Position numbers and translations under genes: made by a program. From positions 1 to 46,354 of the forward strand of contig NZ_ADFP01000093.1 of NCBI RefSeq assembly GCF_000177335.1: a DNA stretch of 46,354 bases, in the 5' to 3' direction. Within the stretch, counting starts at the first letter, position 1. Every line of letters starts with the position of its first letter. Positions 1 to 8,439 of the stretch are shown here, in pieces. Below the pieces are notes generated by a model. The model did no database searches and was not told where the DNA came from. It worked only from the letters and a program-made list of their open reading frames with translations. The DNA is from Pyramidobacter piscolens W5455 (GTDB taxonomy: Bacteria > Synergistota > Synergistia > Synergistales > Dethiosulfovibrionaceae).

Positions 1-297
1 CGGGACGTGAACGCCATGCGCGAAATCACCGCGCGCTGCCTCGGCGTGGTCCGCGACGGCGAGACCATGCGCCGGGGGCTGAACGAACTGGAAAAACTCA
101 ACGGAACTTTGCCGCTGCTGGCCCGGTCTCTGCTGCAGAGCGCTCTGGCGCGCGAGGAAAGCCGCGGCGCGCACTTTCGCAGCGACTACCCCGAACGCGA
201 CGACGCAAAGTTCCGCCGCACCAGCGCGGCGCGCTTCGACGGCGCGCGCGTCGCCGTGACGTTCGAGGACGTCGGAAAGGAGAGTGAGCAGCCGTGA
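1..297 (+). CDS. Fumarate reductase/succinate dehydrogenase-type flavoprotein, C-terminal end (partial)
   Basis: The reading frame is open from the first base, so this is the 3' end of a gene that begins outside the window. The visible ~98 residues are the helical C-terminal domain of FrdA/SdhA/NadB-family flavoproteins: a 'REITARCLG' helix followed by the family-typical 'REESRGAHFRSDYPERDD' segment, whose Arg/His residues surround the dicarboxylate and FAD sites in the family. The stop overlaps the start of the iron-sulfur subunit gene (GTGA), so the two are translationally coupled. The FAD-binding domain is not visible, so fumarate reductase, succinate dehydrogenase and L-aspartate oxidase cannot be told apart from this gene alone; the FeS partner favours the first two. 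Confidence 0.85.
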   Translation, partial: RDVNAMREITARCLGVVRDGETMRRGLNELEKLNGTLPLLARSLLQSALAREESRGAHFRSDYPERDDAKFRRTSAARFDGARVAVTFEDVGKESEQP

Positions 298-998
298 ACT
301 TCGTCATCCGCGTCAAACGCGCCGCCGGCCCCGCCGCGCCCGCCGTCTGGCAGGAATTCGCCTACGAAGGCCACGAATCCGACTCCGTCGCCGCCGCGCT
401 GCGCGAACTGAACGCGCGCACGCCGCTGACCGACCTGGAAGGCCGCGAAGCGCCGCCCGTCCGCTGGGAATGCGGCTGCGCCTGCGGCAAGTGCGGCGCC
501 TGCGCCATGCGCGTCAACGGCCTGCCGACGCTGGCCTGCAAAGCCTTTCTCGGCCCGCTGGGACAAACGGTCACGCTCGAGCCGTTGAGCAAGTTCCCGC
601 TCGTCGCCGATCTCGTCGTCGACCGCGGCGTCATCTTCGAACAACTGAAAAAAATCCATCTGTGGCTCTCCGGCGCGGCCGTGACGCGCGAAAAGACCCA
701 CGAACTGCGCTTTCAGTCGTCCCGCTGCCTGATGTGCGGCTGCTGCCTCGAGATCTGCCCGAATTTCCGCGCCGGCGGCGGCTTCGCCGGCGCGCTGGCG
801 GCCGTCGGCGCCTACCGCATGTTCAATCAGGAAAGCGACGAAGCCCACCGCGCCGAAGCGGCGAAACGGTACGTCGCAAGTTACTATTCGGGCTGCGGCA
901 CGTCGCTGGCCTGCCGCGCCATCTGCCCCGCCGGCATCCCCGTTGACGAACTGATCTCCCGCAGCAACGCCGCCGCCGTCTGGCGAAGGCGATCGTGA
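294..998 (+). CDS. Fumarate reductase/succinate dehydrogenase iron-sulfur subunit
   Basis: This 234-residue protein should carry electrons between a quinone or other donor and the flavoprotein encoded just upstream. The N-terminal half is a plant-type [2Fe-2S] ferredoxin domain with ligand candidates C62, C67, C70 and C82, plus extra cysteines C60 and C64. The C-terminal half has a CxxCxxCxxxCP motif (C145, C148, C151, C155) and a second cysteine set (C201, C207, C211-Pro), as in FrdB/SdhB. The start is GTG, overlapping the upstream stop as GTGA, with a GGAAAGGAG Shine-Dalgarno (SD) sequence 12 bases before it. No membrane-anchor gene follows; a terminator does, so the anchor must lie upstream or be absent. 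Which reaction direction is used cannot be told from sequence. Confidence 0.88.
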   Translation: MNFVIRVKRAAGPAAPAVWQEFAYEGHESDSVAAALRELNARTPLTDLEGREAPPVRWECGCACGKCGACAMRVNGLPTLACKAFLGPLGQTVTLEPLSKFPLVADLVVDRGVIFEQLKKIHLWLSGAAVTREKTHELRFQSSRCLMCGCCLEICPNFRAGGGFAGALAAVGAYRMFNQESDEAHRAEAAKRYVASYYSGCGTSLACRAICPAGIPVDELISRSNAAAVWRRRS

Positions 999-1020
999 GC
1001 CGCACCAAAAAGGAGCGAAT

Positions 1021-1073
1021 AAAAAACCGCGTGGACGAATGGAATTCTTCCCGTTCGTCCGCACGGTTTTTTG
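1021..1073. terminator. Bidirectional intrinsic terminator
   Basis: AAAACCG...GGACGAA is followed after a short loop by TTCGTCC...CGGTTTT, giving a stem of about 17 bp with one C-A mismatch and flanking A and T runs on both sides. It lies between the convergent iron-sulfur subunit gene (+) and the ABC ATPase gene (-), so it can end both transcripts. Confidence 0.8.
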
Positions 1074-1105
1074 TTTTGCGTTCCATTTTTTCCCGCAGTT
1101 CCCGT

Positions 1106-1792
1106 TTACGCCTCGAACAAGTTGCCCTCGCGCAGCTTGCCTTCGCTCATCGTGAAGACCCGCTTGCCGTATTTCAGCGAGTCGAGGTCGTGCGAGACGA
1201 TCAGCAGCGTCGCGCCCTCGGCGTTGAGGCGCGAGAACTCCTCCATGATGCCGCGGCTGGACTCGACGTCGAGATCCGACGTCGGCTCGTCGGCAATCAC
1301 CAGCCGCGGGCGGTTGATCAGCGCGCGGGCGATCAGCGCCCGCCGCAGTTCGCCGCCGGACAGTTCGCCCGGGTACGAGTCGGCCGTCGCGCCGATGCCG
1401 AAGCGCTCCAGCAGCAGTCGGGCCGCGCCTTCGCCGTCGCCGCCGCGCGGATAGAGGCAGAACGGCAGCATCACGTTCTCCAGCACGGTCAGATTGGGCA
1501 GCGCCGCCGCGCCCTGGGGGATAAAGCCGATGCGGTCGCAACGCAGCCGCGACAGTTCCGCGTCGCTTTTGCCGGCCAGCTCGACGCCGTCCAGTTCGAC
1601 CGAGCCGGACGCGGGAGCCAGCATCCCCGCCGCCAGGTTCAGCAGCGTCGACTTGCCGCTGCCGGAACGCCCTACCACGTTGACGAAATCTCCGCTCTCG
1701 ACGGTCAGCGACACATGGTCCACGGCGAAGAACGAACGGCCGCCGCGCGAATACTCTTTGCACAGATCTTTCAGATTCAAAACGGCGCCCAT
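1106..1792 (-). CDS. ABC transporter ATP-binding protein (LolD/MacB type), last gene of the iron operon
   Basis: This 228-residue ATPase has Walker A GRSGSGKS (41-48), signature LSGGE (~144), Walker B LVIADEP with the D-loop Ser-Asp-Leu-Asp, and the switch His in SHD (~201). This is the LolD/MacB/FtsE-like class that pairs with FtsX-fold permeases. It starts one base after the stop of the adjacent permease (1794-3002), its obvious partner. The pair sits at the far end of an operon whose upstream part is a P19-type iron system that already has its own ATPase (3869-4561), so this is a second, separate ABC module. A role in iron or redox-linked transport is inferred from position only. Confidence 0.9.
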   Translation of the reverse strand: MGAVLNLKDLCKEYSRGGRSFFAVDHVSLTVESGDFVNVVGRSGSGKSTLLNLAAGMLAPASGSVELDGVELAGKSDAELSRLRCDRIGFIPQGAAALPNLTVLENVMLPFCLYPRGGDGEGAARLLLERFGIGATADSYPGELSGGELRRALIARALINRPRLVIADEPTSDLDVESSRGIMEEFSRLNAEGATLLIVSHDLDSLKYGKRVFTMSEGKLREGNLFEA

Positions 1793-1793
1793 C

Positions 1794-3002
1794 TCAGTTC
1801 CCCCTCAGCGCGTCGTAAATGTCGGCGCGGCTGGCCCGGCGCGCCGAAAACAGCGCGCTCATCACGCCCGTAAGGACGGAGACCGCCACGGACGCGACGC
1901 CCAGCAGGGCCAGCGCCGTCCAGGACGGCAGAAGGAACGGCAGTTTCAGCGCGTCCGCCACCATCGGGCTGACGACGGCCACGGCCGCCGCGCCAAGGCA
2001 CGTGCCCAGCGCCGCGCCGTAAAAACTGATCAGCAGCGCTTCGGTCAGCGCCAGGGCCAGGATTTTGCCGCGGCTGGCGCCGACGGCGCGCAGCACGCCG
2101 ATCTCGCCTTTGCGCTCGTTCATGGTCACGGCGAACAGCAGCGCGACGACGATCACCGCCAGCAGCCAGACCAGACCGATGCCGCCGCGGATCATCCACG
2201 AGACCAGCGTCAGCGAGGAAGCGATGCTGTTGACGAACTTCTTGCTGAACAGCGCGAAAATATCGTCGTCGCCAAAGCGGCGGTTGATCTCCTGCGCCAC
2301 CTTCACCGAATCGTAACCCGGCTTCAGCTTGACCATCACCGTCGAGACGCGGCTGCCGTCGCTGGCGAGCGGATGTTTGAAGATGTTTTCCGCCGCCTTG
2401 GCCAGGTCGGTCACCGTCTTGCGCGTCACGAAAACCGTGGAGTCGAAGCCCATGCCCGTCTGTTCCAGCCTCCCGGCGACGGGCAGATCGACGCCGAAGA
2501 AGTGCAGCCGCTCGCCCGCTTCGCCGTTGACGCGGTAGCCGACGATCAGCTCGCCGTCTTCGAGGCCGCGCCCCAGCGTCGCTTCCAGCCACGGGCGCAC
2601 GATGAAATCGCTCTCGTAATCGACGCCGACGATCTGCAGCGGATAAGAACAGCAAGAGGCGCGAACCGTCGCCAGAAAAGTCTGCGGCGACATGCGGTCG
2701 ATCCCCTCCACGTCCCGCAGGCGCTCGAGGATGTCCTTGGGCAGATAGAACATCGACGGCTTGCCCGAGAGGATCACGCTGTCGATGTGGGGGTCGTACC
2801 CCGCCGGCACGACGATGACGTCGGCGCCGAGGCGGTCGGCGGTGCTGCGCGCGCCGCCGGACAGGCTGACCGACATGACCGTGCCCGCGTACAGGAAGAA
2901 CGAGAACAGCAGCACCGTGAGCACGAGGCAGAAACTCCGCCAGGGGCGGCGGCGGATGTTTTTGCGCGCGACGGCCGCCGTGCTCAGGGAAGCGCCCGGC
3001 AT
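1794..3002 (-). CDS. FtsX/MacB-type ABC permease
   Basis: This 402-residue membrane protein has the MacB/FtsX layout: one N-terminal membrane segment (~residues 24-45), a large extracytoplasmic domain (~46-270), then three C-terminal membrane segments (~275-295, ~325-355, ~365-390). The coupling region contains the family-typical 'ERKGEIGVLRAVGASRG' segment that contacts the ATPase. It follows the DUF4418 gene by one base and precedes its ATPase by one base. Such permeases often move lipoproteins or peptides or act as mechanotransmitters rather than passing ions. In this operon the substrate is unknown; an iron-related role is inferred. Confidence 0.88.
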   Translation of the reverse strand: MPGASLSTAAVARKNIRRRPWRSFCLVLTVLLFSFFLYAGTVMSVSLSGGARSTADRLGADVIVVPAGYDPHIDSVILSGKPSMFYLPKDILERLRDVEGIDRMSPQTFLATVRASCCSYPLQIVGVDYESDFIVRPWLEATLGRGLEDGELIVGYRVNGEAGERLHFFGVDLPVAGRLEQTGMGFDSTVFVTRKTVTDLAKAAENIFKHPLASDGSRVSTVMVKLKPGYDSVKVAQEINRRFGDDDIFALFSKKFVNSIASSLTLVSWMIRGGIGLVWLLAVIVVALLFAVTMNERKGEIGVLRAVGASRGKILALALTEALLISFYGAALGTCLGAAAVAVVSPMVADALKLPFLLPSWTALALLGVASVAVSVLTGVMSALFSARRASRADIYDALRGN

Positions 3003-3003
3003 C

Positions 3004-3435
3004 TCAGCGCGATCCCTTGACGAAAGCCCAAACCAACGAAAACGCGTTCACCGCGACGATGGCGGCGGCGATTTTCCGCACAAGCGGCATCGTCACGGCG
3101 CGGCAGGCGTGCGTCGGGTCGCCGCACAGGCCGCAGACCCATCCGGCGCCGCGCAGCGGAATCACGCCGGCAGGGACGAGCAGGCAAGCGACCGCCGCCG
3201 CAATGGCGACAAGCGAAGCCAGAACCGCAAGCCAGCCGCGGCCGCGGCGCAGCAGCGCAATCAGCGCGAAAAACAGAATGACCGCGCCCATGCCGACAAC
3301 AAACAGTCCGGAATAATAACACTTCATGGGTCCGCCGTGAGGCGCCATCTGCGAACAGACGGGCGCCAGCCAGAACGGCGTCAGAGTCAGAACCAGTCCC
3401 AACAGGGCGTTCAGTGCGCTCAACAACATTCTCAT
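3004..3435 (-). CDS. DUF4418 family membrane protein
   Basis: This 143-residue protein has four hydrophobic segments (about 5-25, 42-62, 68-90 and 120-138). It carries a 'MKCYYSG' motif after the first segment and a cysteine cluster, CGLCGDPTHAC, in the loop before the last segment. Both fit the DUF4418 family, which has no assigned activity. The paired cysteines near the membrane surface, next to an FMN-binding protein gene (6 bases upstream), suggest a redox or metal-handling accessory. The family assignment is from memory of its motifs. Confidence 0.7.
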   Translation of the reverse strand: MRMLLSALNALLGLVLTLTPFWLAPVCSQMAPHGGPMKCYYSGLFVVGMGAVILFFALIALLRRGRGWLAVLASLVAIAAAVACLLVPAGVIPLRGAGWVCGLCGDPTHACRAVTMPLVRKIAAAIVAVNAFSLVWAFVKGSR

Positions 3436-3441
3436 ATAATA

Positions 3442-3855
3442 TCACCTAGCCTTATTCAACGCTTCGTGCACGGCAATCTGCATGGCCTTGTACGTGACGG
3501 ACGCGCCGGAAATGCTGTCCATCTTGTCGACATCCTGCGTTTCGATCAGCATGTCGGGATACTTTTTCATCTCGCGCACGGCGCGCTGCGCCTGGCGAAA
3601 ATCCTCGGCCGAGCCGTCCTTGCCGTGATTTTCGTCCTTGATGTTGCCCATGGCGTCGCGGGCTTCGAGAACGCAGGCCACGATCCGGTTGTCCTTGAGC
3701 GTCAGGATCACTTTGGTGTTTTCGCCGTCGTCGGCCTGGTACTCGCCCTCGTAGACGCCGTCGCGGTACGTGACGCCGAAGATCTTGTCCTTCATGGCGA
3801 AAACGCCGCCGCCGATCACGGCGAGGACGGCCGCCAAAATCAGTGCTTTCTTCAC
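3442..3855 (-). CDS. Extracytoplasmic FMN-binding domain protein
   Basis: This 137-residue protein has an N-terminal signal/anchor segment (residues 1-20) followed by a single FMN-binding domain. The flavinylation motif is Ser-Gly-Ala-Ser-Val-Thr at 116-121; in this family ApbE attaches FMN covalently through the hydroxyl of the residue after Gly-Ala, here Ser119. It is anchored outside the cytoplasm and would shuttle electrons. Campylobacter P19 operons carry thioredoxin-like proteins at this position; here an FMN protein sits between the iron ABC module and the second ABC module, so it may supply or remove electrons during iron uptake (inference). No apbE gene is visible in the window. Confidence 0.85.
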   Translation of the reverse strand: MKKALILAAVLAVIGGGVFAMKDKIFGVTYRDGVYEGEYQADDGENTKVILTLKDNRIVACVLEARDAMGNIKDENHGKDGSAEDFRQAQRAVREMKKYPDMLIETQDVDKMDSISGASVTYKAMQIAVHEALNKAR

Positions 3856-3868
3856 GATGCGCTCTCCT

Positions 3869-4561
3869 TTACGCTCTCAGCACGCCGCTGAAATTGGCGC
3901 GCTGGTCGATGTCCTGAACGATCTTGCCGTACTCCAGCACGATCTTGCGCTGCGCCACGTCGCCGACTTCCGGGTCGTGGGTGACGACGACCAGCGTGAC
4001 GCCCTCGTCGTGCAGACGGTGGAAAATGTCCACGACGATGCGCTCGTTCTCCTCGTCGAGGTTGCCCGTCGGCTCGTCGCCGAGCAGGATGCGCGGCGAG
4101 TTGATCAGCGCGCGGGCGATGCAGACGCGCTGCTGCTCGCCGCCGGAAAGCTGCGTGGGCAGATGATGGGCGCGCTGTCCCAGACCGACTTTCTCCAGCG
4201 CCTCCATGGCCTCTTTCTCGTCGGGCATGCTGTGATAGTACTGGGCGACCATGACGTTTTCGAGCGCGGAAAGGTAGCTGATCAGGTGGAACTGCTGGAA
4301 GATCAGGCCGATCTTGTCGCGGCGGATCTTCGTCAGGTTCGCCGCGGTCTCGCGGCTGATGTCCGCGCCGTCGAGGACGACGCTGCCCTCCGAGGGCGTG
4401 TCCATGCAGCCGATGATGTTCAGCATCGTCGTCTTGCCGGAGCCGGAAGGGCCCATGATGGACAGCCATTCGCCCTCGTTCACCGTCAGGTTGACGTGCG
4501 ACAAAGCGTGCAGGTCGCCGTAGATCTTGGAAACATCTTTCAATTCGAGAATCTTAGCCAA
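3869..4561 (-). CDS. ABC transporter ATP-binding protein of the P19-type iron system (TTG start)
   Basis: This 230-residue MacB/LolD-class ATPase has Walker A GPSGSGKT, Q-loop, signature LSGGEQQR, Walker B 'ILLGDEP' with the D-loop Gly-Asn-Leu-Asp, and the switch His in THD. The frame is open far upstream, but family alignment and an AGGGGGG SD sequence 5-8 bases ahead put the start at the TTG (minus-strand 4561), giving Met-Ala-Lys-Ile-Leu-Glu. The start lies two bases after the stop of the permease gene 4564-5772. It corresponds in position to Campylobacter Cj1663 and should energise the two adjacent FtsX-fold permeases. Confidence 0.9.
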   Translation of the reverse strand: MAKILELKDVSKIYGDLHALSHVNLTVNEGEWLSIMGPSGSGKTTMLNIIGCMDTPSEGSVVLDGADISRETAANLTKIRRDKIGLIFQQFHLISYLSALENVMVAQYYHSMPDEKEAMEALEKVGLGQRAHHLPTQLSGGEQQRVCIARALINSPRILLGDEPTGNLDEENERIVVDIFHRLHDEGVTLVVVTHDPEVGDVAQRKIVLEYGKIVQDIDQRANFSGVLRA

Positions 4562-4563
4562 TT

Positions 4564-5772
4564 TTATTCCCCCCTGAGCACGATCGCAGGATGAATGTCC
4601 ATTACCCGGCGCACCGGCAGGATCGAAGCGAGCACGGTGATCGCGATGAAGATCGCGATGGTAACGGGGATAAGGGGCCACTGGAAGTCGATGGCCCGGC
4701 CGAAGACGTTGAGGCTGACGCGCTGCGCGAACTCGAAGCCGAGGAACACGCCGACGACGCTGCCGATAAATCCCAGCAGCACGCCCTCGCCGAGCAGCTC
4801 GCCCATGACGAGGCGGTTTTCGGCGCCGAGCGCTTTTTTCAGGGCGATCTCGCGGCGGCGTTCGGCGACCATGGCCATCATCGTGGTGGAAACCGAGATC
4901 ATCGTGATGATCAGCACCACCGTCGTGACCAGCAGCACCAGCGCCTGCAGCTTGCCCAGCACGATATCCTGCGACTGGGTGAGACGACGCACGGCGCGCG
5001 GCTGGATGCCGGGCATCTTCGCTTCCAGACCGGCGATCAGCTCTTCCATCTGTTCCGAATCGGCCACGACGCTGCATTCCACCACGTCGCCGCGAAAGCT
5101 GTCGCCGATCAGACCGTCGAGCATGCTCACGTCGGCGAAGATGAAGCCTTCCTCGGCGCCGCCGGTGGTGACGATGCCGCAGACGGTCAATTTCTTGGCG
5201 AAATTCTGTTCGCCCTCGTCGCGGACGCGGTTCTCCTCCGCCGACAGGTTCTGCCCCGAGGCTTCGGCGCGGCGCCCGTACTTGACGCCCCGCACCGTGA
5301 ACGTGTCGCCGATGGACAAATTCAGCGTCTCGGCGATCTCCTTGCCGACCATCACCCGGCCGGGCGCGGCGGCGCTGCCCCAGTCGCCTTCCACGTACCA
5401 GAAGGGACTGTTCTTCTTCGCCTGCGGCAGGTCGGTGCCGGCGATGATGTAGGGCTGCTCGTTGATCTTCACCGTCTGGTAGCGGTACGGCGCCATGCCG
5501 ACGATGCGGTCGGAACCGATGATGCCGCGCACCTGCTCGAGGTCCCCGCGCTCGATTTTGGAATCTCCCTTGGGAAGGATCAGCAGATTGGCGCCGTAGG
5601 AGCGAAATTCGCGCCCCAGCTGTCGCGGGATGTCGTAATAGATCGTCACCAGACCCGAGAGGATGGTGGCGCCGATGGCGACGGCCAGCACGGCGATGAC
5701 CAGCCGCGAGGCGCGCCGGATCAGCGAACTCGTCACCATCTTGAGGTACATCTTCCGTCTTTTATTTGCCAT
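4564..5772 (-). CDS. FtsX/MacB-type ABC permease of the P19-type iron system (second)
   Basis: This 402-residue permease has an N-terminal membrane segment (~18-40), a MacB-type periplasmic domain, and three C-terminal segments with the coupling motif 'ERRREIALKKALGAE'. It starts with ATG, with a GGAGG SD sequence 6 bases before, and overlaps the preceding permease gene by 11 bases. It matches the Cj1662 position of the Campylobacter P19 operon. Two distinct permease subunits followed by one ATPase suggest a heterodimeric ABC complex working with P19 and FTR1 on the extracytoplasmic side. Confidence 0.88.
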   Translation of the reverse strand: MANKRRKMYLKMVTSSLIRRASRLVIAVLAVAIGATILSGLVTIYYDIPRQLGREFRSYGANLLILPKGDSKIERGDLEQVRGIIGSDRIVGMAPYRYQTVKINEQPYIIAGTDLPQAKKNSPFWYVEGDWGSAAAPGRVMVGKEIAETLNLSIGDTFTVRGVKYGRRAEASGQNLSAEENRVRDEGEQNFAKKLTVCGIVTTGGAEEGFIFADVSMLDGLIGDSFRGDVVECSVVADSEQMEELIAGLEAKMPGIQPRAVRRLTQSQDIVLGKLQALVLLVTTVVLIITMISVSTTMMAMVAERRREIALKKALGAENRLVMGELLGEGVLLGFIGSVVGVFLGFEFAQRVSLNVFGRAIDFQWPLIPVTIAIFIAITVLASILPVRRVMDIHPAIVLRGE

Positions 5773-7048
5773 GGAGGACCTCCGTCGGTTTCAGGTTCAG
5801 CAGGTAGCGGATCGCGGGGATCGAACCGAACAGCGTCACGAAGAACAGGATCACGGCCACGATCACGACCACCATCTGAGCGATCTCGATGGAGGAGCCG
5901 AAGACCGTCCGGCCGACGATCTGCGCGAAGCCGATGCCGAGAAAATATCCCAGCGCGCCGCCGAACAGGCTGGTCACCATCACCTCAACCAGCACCAGCA
6001 GCACGATCTGATAGTTGTGGGCCCCCAGAGCCTTGAGCAGCCCCAGTTCCTGGCTGCGCTCGATCACGCTGGCCGTGATCAGGTTGGAGATCGCCAGCGC
6101 CGAGCCGATGGAGCTGAGGATCGTGATCAGGATCATCAGCAGCGTCGTCTTGTTGAGGATCGTCCCCTCAGACTCCGCCACCTGGCGGACGGGCTTGGCC
6201 ACGCCGTCGCGCACCACCTCCTGGATCTGATGGCAGATGGCGCTGACGTAAGCCGTGCAGTACCACGTCTCGTACTCGTCGGGCGAGAGGCTGCGCGGAT
6301 CCTGGGCGGCCTTGCGCGCCAGATCGTTGTCGGGAGTGGTCAGCGCCGAAACTTCGAGGCGCGAGACTTTGCCGGGCAGGTCCATGAGCTCCTGCACCAT
6401 TTTCAGCGTGCCGACGATCTGGCCGTCGGCCGCGCCGCCGTCGTCGAAGATGCCCTTGACGGTCACTTTCTTCGCCGCGCCGTTATGCGTCAGCGTCAGT
6501 TCGCTGCCGACGCCGATTTGAAGCCGTTCGGCCAGAGGCCCGCCGACCATGACGAAATCGTCGTCGTCCTCGCCGAGCCAATCGCCCTTCATGTCGATCT
6601 GCCACCAGTTGCGCAGCGGGCGCAGGCCGGTGTCGATCTCCTCGCCGGTGTTCAGCACGGCATGCTTCTGCATCCAGGTCCCCAGCAGCGGAACTTCCTC
6701 GCCGCCGTTGACCTGCGCGCGGCCGTCGAGCATCGGCGCGAAGTCGATGATGTTGAAGCCCCAGAAGATCGTCTTGAGCTTGAGCACGTCCTCTTCGTAC
6801 AGGAACTTGTCGGTGACGCCCAGCCCCTCGCTGAGGCCGTAGAGATCGTTCATCAGCGCCGCTTCCTTGTGGCGCACGGTGATGTTGGCGCCGTAGACTT
6901 TCAGCTCGCGGTTGACCTTGTCGCCGACGCCCAGCATGACGTTCATCATGGCCGTGGACAGCGACACGCCGAGGATAACGGTGAAAGCGATCATCAGCAT
7001 CTTGCTCTTCTGGCGGACGAGCGTCCGCCAAATCATTCTCCAGAACAT
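5762..7048 (-). CDS. FtsX/MacB-type ABC permease of the P19-type iron system (first)
   Basis: This 428-residue protein has an N-terminal membrane segment (~15-35), a periplasmic MacB-like domain and three C-terminal segments around the coupling motif 'ERSQELGLLKALGAH'. AGGAGG lies ahead of the ATG. It is the likely heterodimer partner of the next gene and corresponds to Cj1661. The periplasmic domain is rich in acidic clusters (for example GEDDDD near residue 180), which could bind cations, but acidic stretches are common in such domains, so this is only suggestive. Confidence 0.88.
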   Translation of the reverse strand: MFWRMIWRTLVRQKSKMLMIAFTVILGVSLSTAMMNVMLGVGDKVNRELKVYGANITVRHKEAALMNDLYGLSEGLGVTDKFLYEEDVLKLKTIFWGFNIIDFAPMLDGRAQVNGGEEVPLLGTWMQKHAVLNTGEEIDTGLRPLRNWWQIDMKGDWLGEDDDDFVMVGGPLAERLQIGVGSELTLTHNGAAKKVTVKGIFDDGGAADGQIVGTLKMVQELMDLPGKVSRLEVSALTTPDNDLARKAAQDPRSLSPDEYETWYCTAYVSAICHQIQEVVRDGVAKPVRQVAESEGTILNKTTLLMILITILSSIGSALAISNLITASVIERSQELGLLKALGAHNYQIVLLVLVEVMVTSLFGGALGYFLGIGFAQIVGRTVFGSSIEIAQMVVVIVAVILFFVTLFGSIPAIRYLLNLKPTEVLHGK

Positions 7049-7063
7049 GTCCGCTCTCGCCTC

Positions 7064-8371
7064 CTACCTGAAGCGCCGTTCGTGGCGCTCGAGTTCCCTG
7101 ACATCGACGTAGATCCGGCCTTCGATCACTTCATATGGAAAGGGGATCGGATTGCAGCCGCCCTTGAAGCCGATCGTGTTCTTGTTCATGACCACGTCGC
7201 AGCGGCGGCAGACCACGTCGTCGCCGCGCTCGAAATATCCGGCGATACCGCAGATCTCGCAGGCGTCCAGACCGACGCCGTAAGCCGTGCCGACGGGCTT
7301 TTTCACGACGAGAAAGCGCACGTCGTAGCCGTTCGGCGTAACGTAGGAAAATTTGTGCAGATGCCCGTCGGACACCTTTTCCAGGTCGATGGCAATGATG
7401 CCGTCGCTGATGTCATACGCTTCCGGCTGCACTTCCGCCGGAGGCTTGGTGTCGTAATAATGGAGCACCGTCACCGTCAGAACGGCCGCCAGCGACCAGC
7501 TGAACAGACTCCACGACCAGCGACGGCAGTTGCGCAGACGGGCCTTCTCCTTGCGCAGCAGAGCGCGGTTGGCGAACTCCCCTTCGGGGCGCCGGTGCGT
7601 GGCGATCACCCACAGCAGCATGACCAGCCCCAGCAACAGCTGCGCGAAGAGGAAATAATTTTCGTATTCGTCGCCCAGGACCATGATCTCGAACACGAGG
7701 TCGCTGAGCGGGATCATCTTCAGTCTCTGCAGCGAAGCGACGGCGTTGAAACCGTACTCGACGAAGAAAAAGAGCACGGACGCGCCGAGGAATACCATGC
7801 TGCCGCGCTCGCCCAAAGCGCGGTGGACCTTGAACGAACTTAGGGCCAGCAGCAGGCACAGCACGAGACCGAGGGCAAAGCCGATCGCGCGCAGCAGCGC
7901 CTTGGTGCTGAGGCCGCTCTCGCCGAAATAGACGAACTCCTGAGTGAACTGGATCACGGACGGCGCCAGATACATGAAAGCGATACCCGTCAGCGCTGTC
8001 AGCAGAACGACGCCCAGCGTCCGCCAGACGCCCCCGACGCGACGCAGCAGCAACGAGAACAACGCCCACAGGAGAGCGGCGGCCGCCGCCGCGGCAATGG
8101 CGACGACGACCCAGCGGTTGAACCGCGTCAGGGGCAGATTCATGCCCTTGGGATCGTACATGCGCACTCCAAAGACCACAAAGCCGAGAAGGATCCCCGC
8201 CGCCATTCCGCCCCAGGCGATCAGACGGTCGATTTTCTCTCTGCTCCGCATCACGAAGCTGAGGATCAGGCCGGTCAAAAACGATAGAGAGGCAAGATGA
8301 TCCGTGACCGCAACAAGATATTTTAAAATGGGACTGACCCCCGATCTCAATAAACAACCAAAGCGGGGCAC
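7064..8371 (-). CDS. DUF2318 (Fe-S-containing) polytopic membrane protein
   Basis: This ~435-residue protein has about eight hydrophobic segments in its first ~310 residues, then an extracytoplasmic C-terminal domain with CEIC and CRRC pairs and a further Cys in a GGCNPIPF motif. That is the DUF2318 pattern seen in Cj1660 of the Campylobacter iron operon. The cysteines are expected to bind a redox centre or metal. The stated start is GTG with AAGGGG seven bases ahead. It is doubtful because it sits in a small GGGGC/GCCCC hairpin, and the family usually begins close to the first membrane helix, so the true start may be up to ~15 codons downstream. The product probably links FTR1/P19 to the ABC and redox partners. 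Confidence 0.82.
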   Translation of the reverse strand: MPRFGCLLRSGVSPILKYLVAVTDHLASLSFLTGLILSFVMRSREKIDRLIAWGGMAAGILLGFVVFGVRMYDPKGMNLPLTRFNRWVVVAIAAAAAAALLWALFSLLLRRVGGVWRTLGVVLLTALTGIAFMYLAPSVIQFTQEFVYFGESGLSTKALLRAIGFALGLVLCLLLALSSFKVHRALGERGSMVFLGASVLFFFVEYGFNAVASLQRLKMIPLSDLVFEIMVLGDEYENYFLFAQLLLGLVMLLWVIATHRRPEGEFANRALLRKEKARLRNCRRWSWSLFSWSLAAVLTVTVLHYYDTKPPAEVQPEAYDISDGIIAIDLEKVSDGHLHKFSYVTPNGYDVRFLVVKKPVGTAYGVGLDACEICGIAGYFERGDDVVCRRCDVVMNKNTIGFKGGCNPIPFPYEVIEGRIYVDVRELERHERRFR

Positions 8372-8382
8372 CGTTCCGCCCC
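8365..8382 (-). other. Small hairpin over the DUF2318 start region
   Basis: GGGGC (plus strand 8365-8369) pairs with GCCCC (8378-8382) across an 8-base loop. On the minus strand it is followed by CTTTGGTTGTTTATT, so it could act as a weak terminator after the p19 gene or mask the GTG start. Confidence 0.35.
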
Positions 8383-8439
8383 TTCAGCAGCCCGGCCCCC
8401 GCGCATTATTCGACTTCTTTTTTCGCTTACGACTCTGAT

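Noticed and set aside
186-1763. 525-codon minus-strand ORF across the iron-sulfur subunit and ATPase genes
   Set aside because: It is out of frame with two well-supported genes, Arg/Ala-rich throughout, and crosses a terminator. It is a high-GC antisense artefact.
5663-7843. 726-codon plus-strand ORF
   Set aside because: Composition is His/Asp/Gln/Arg-rich nonsense, antisense to three genes with clear family motifs and SD sequences.
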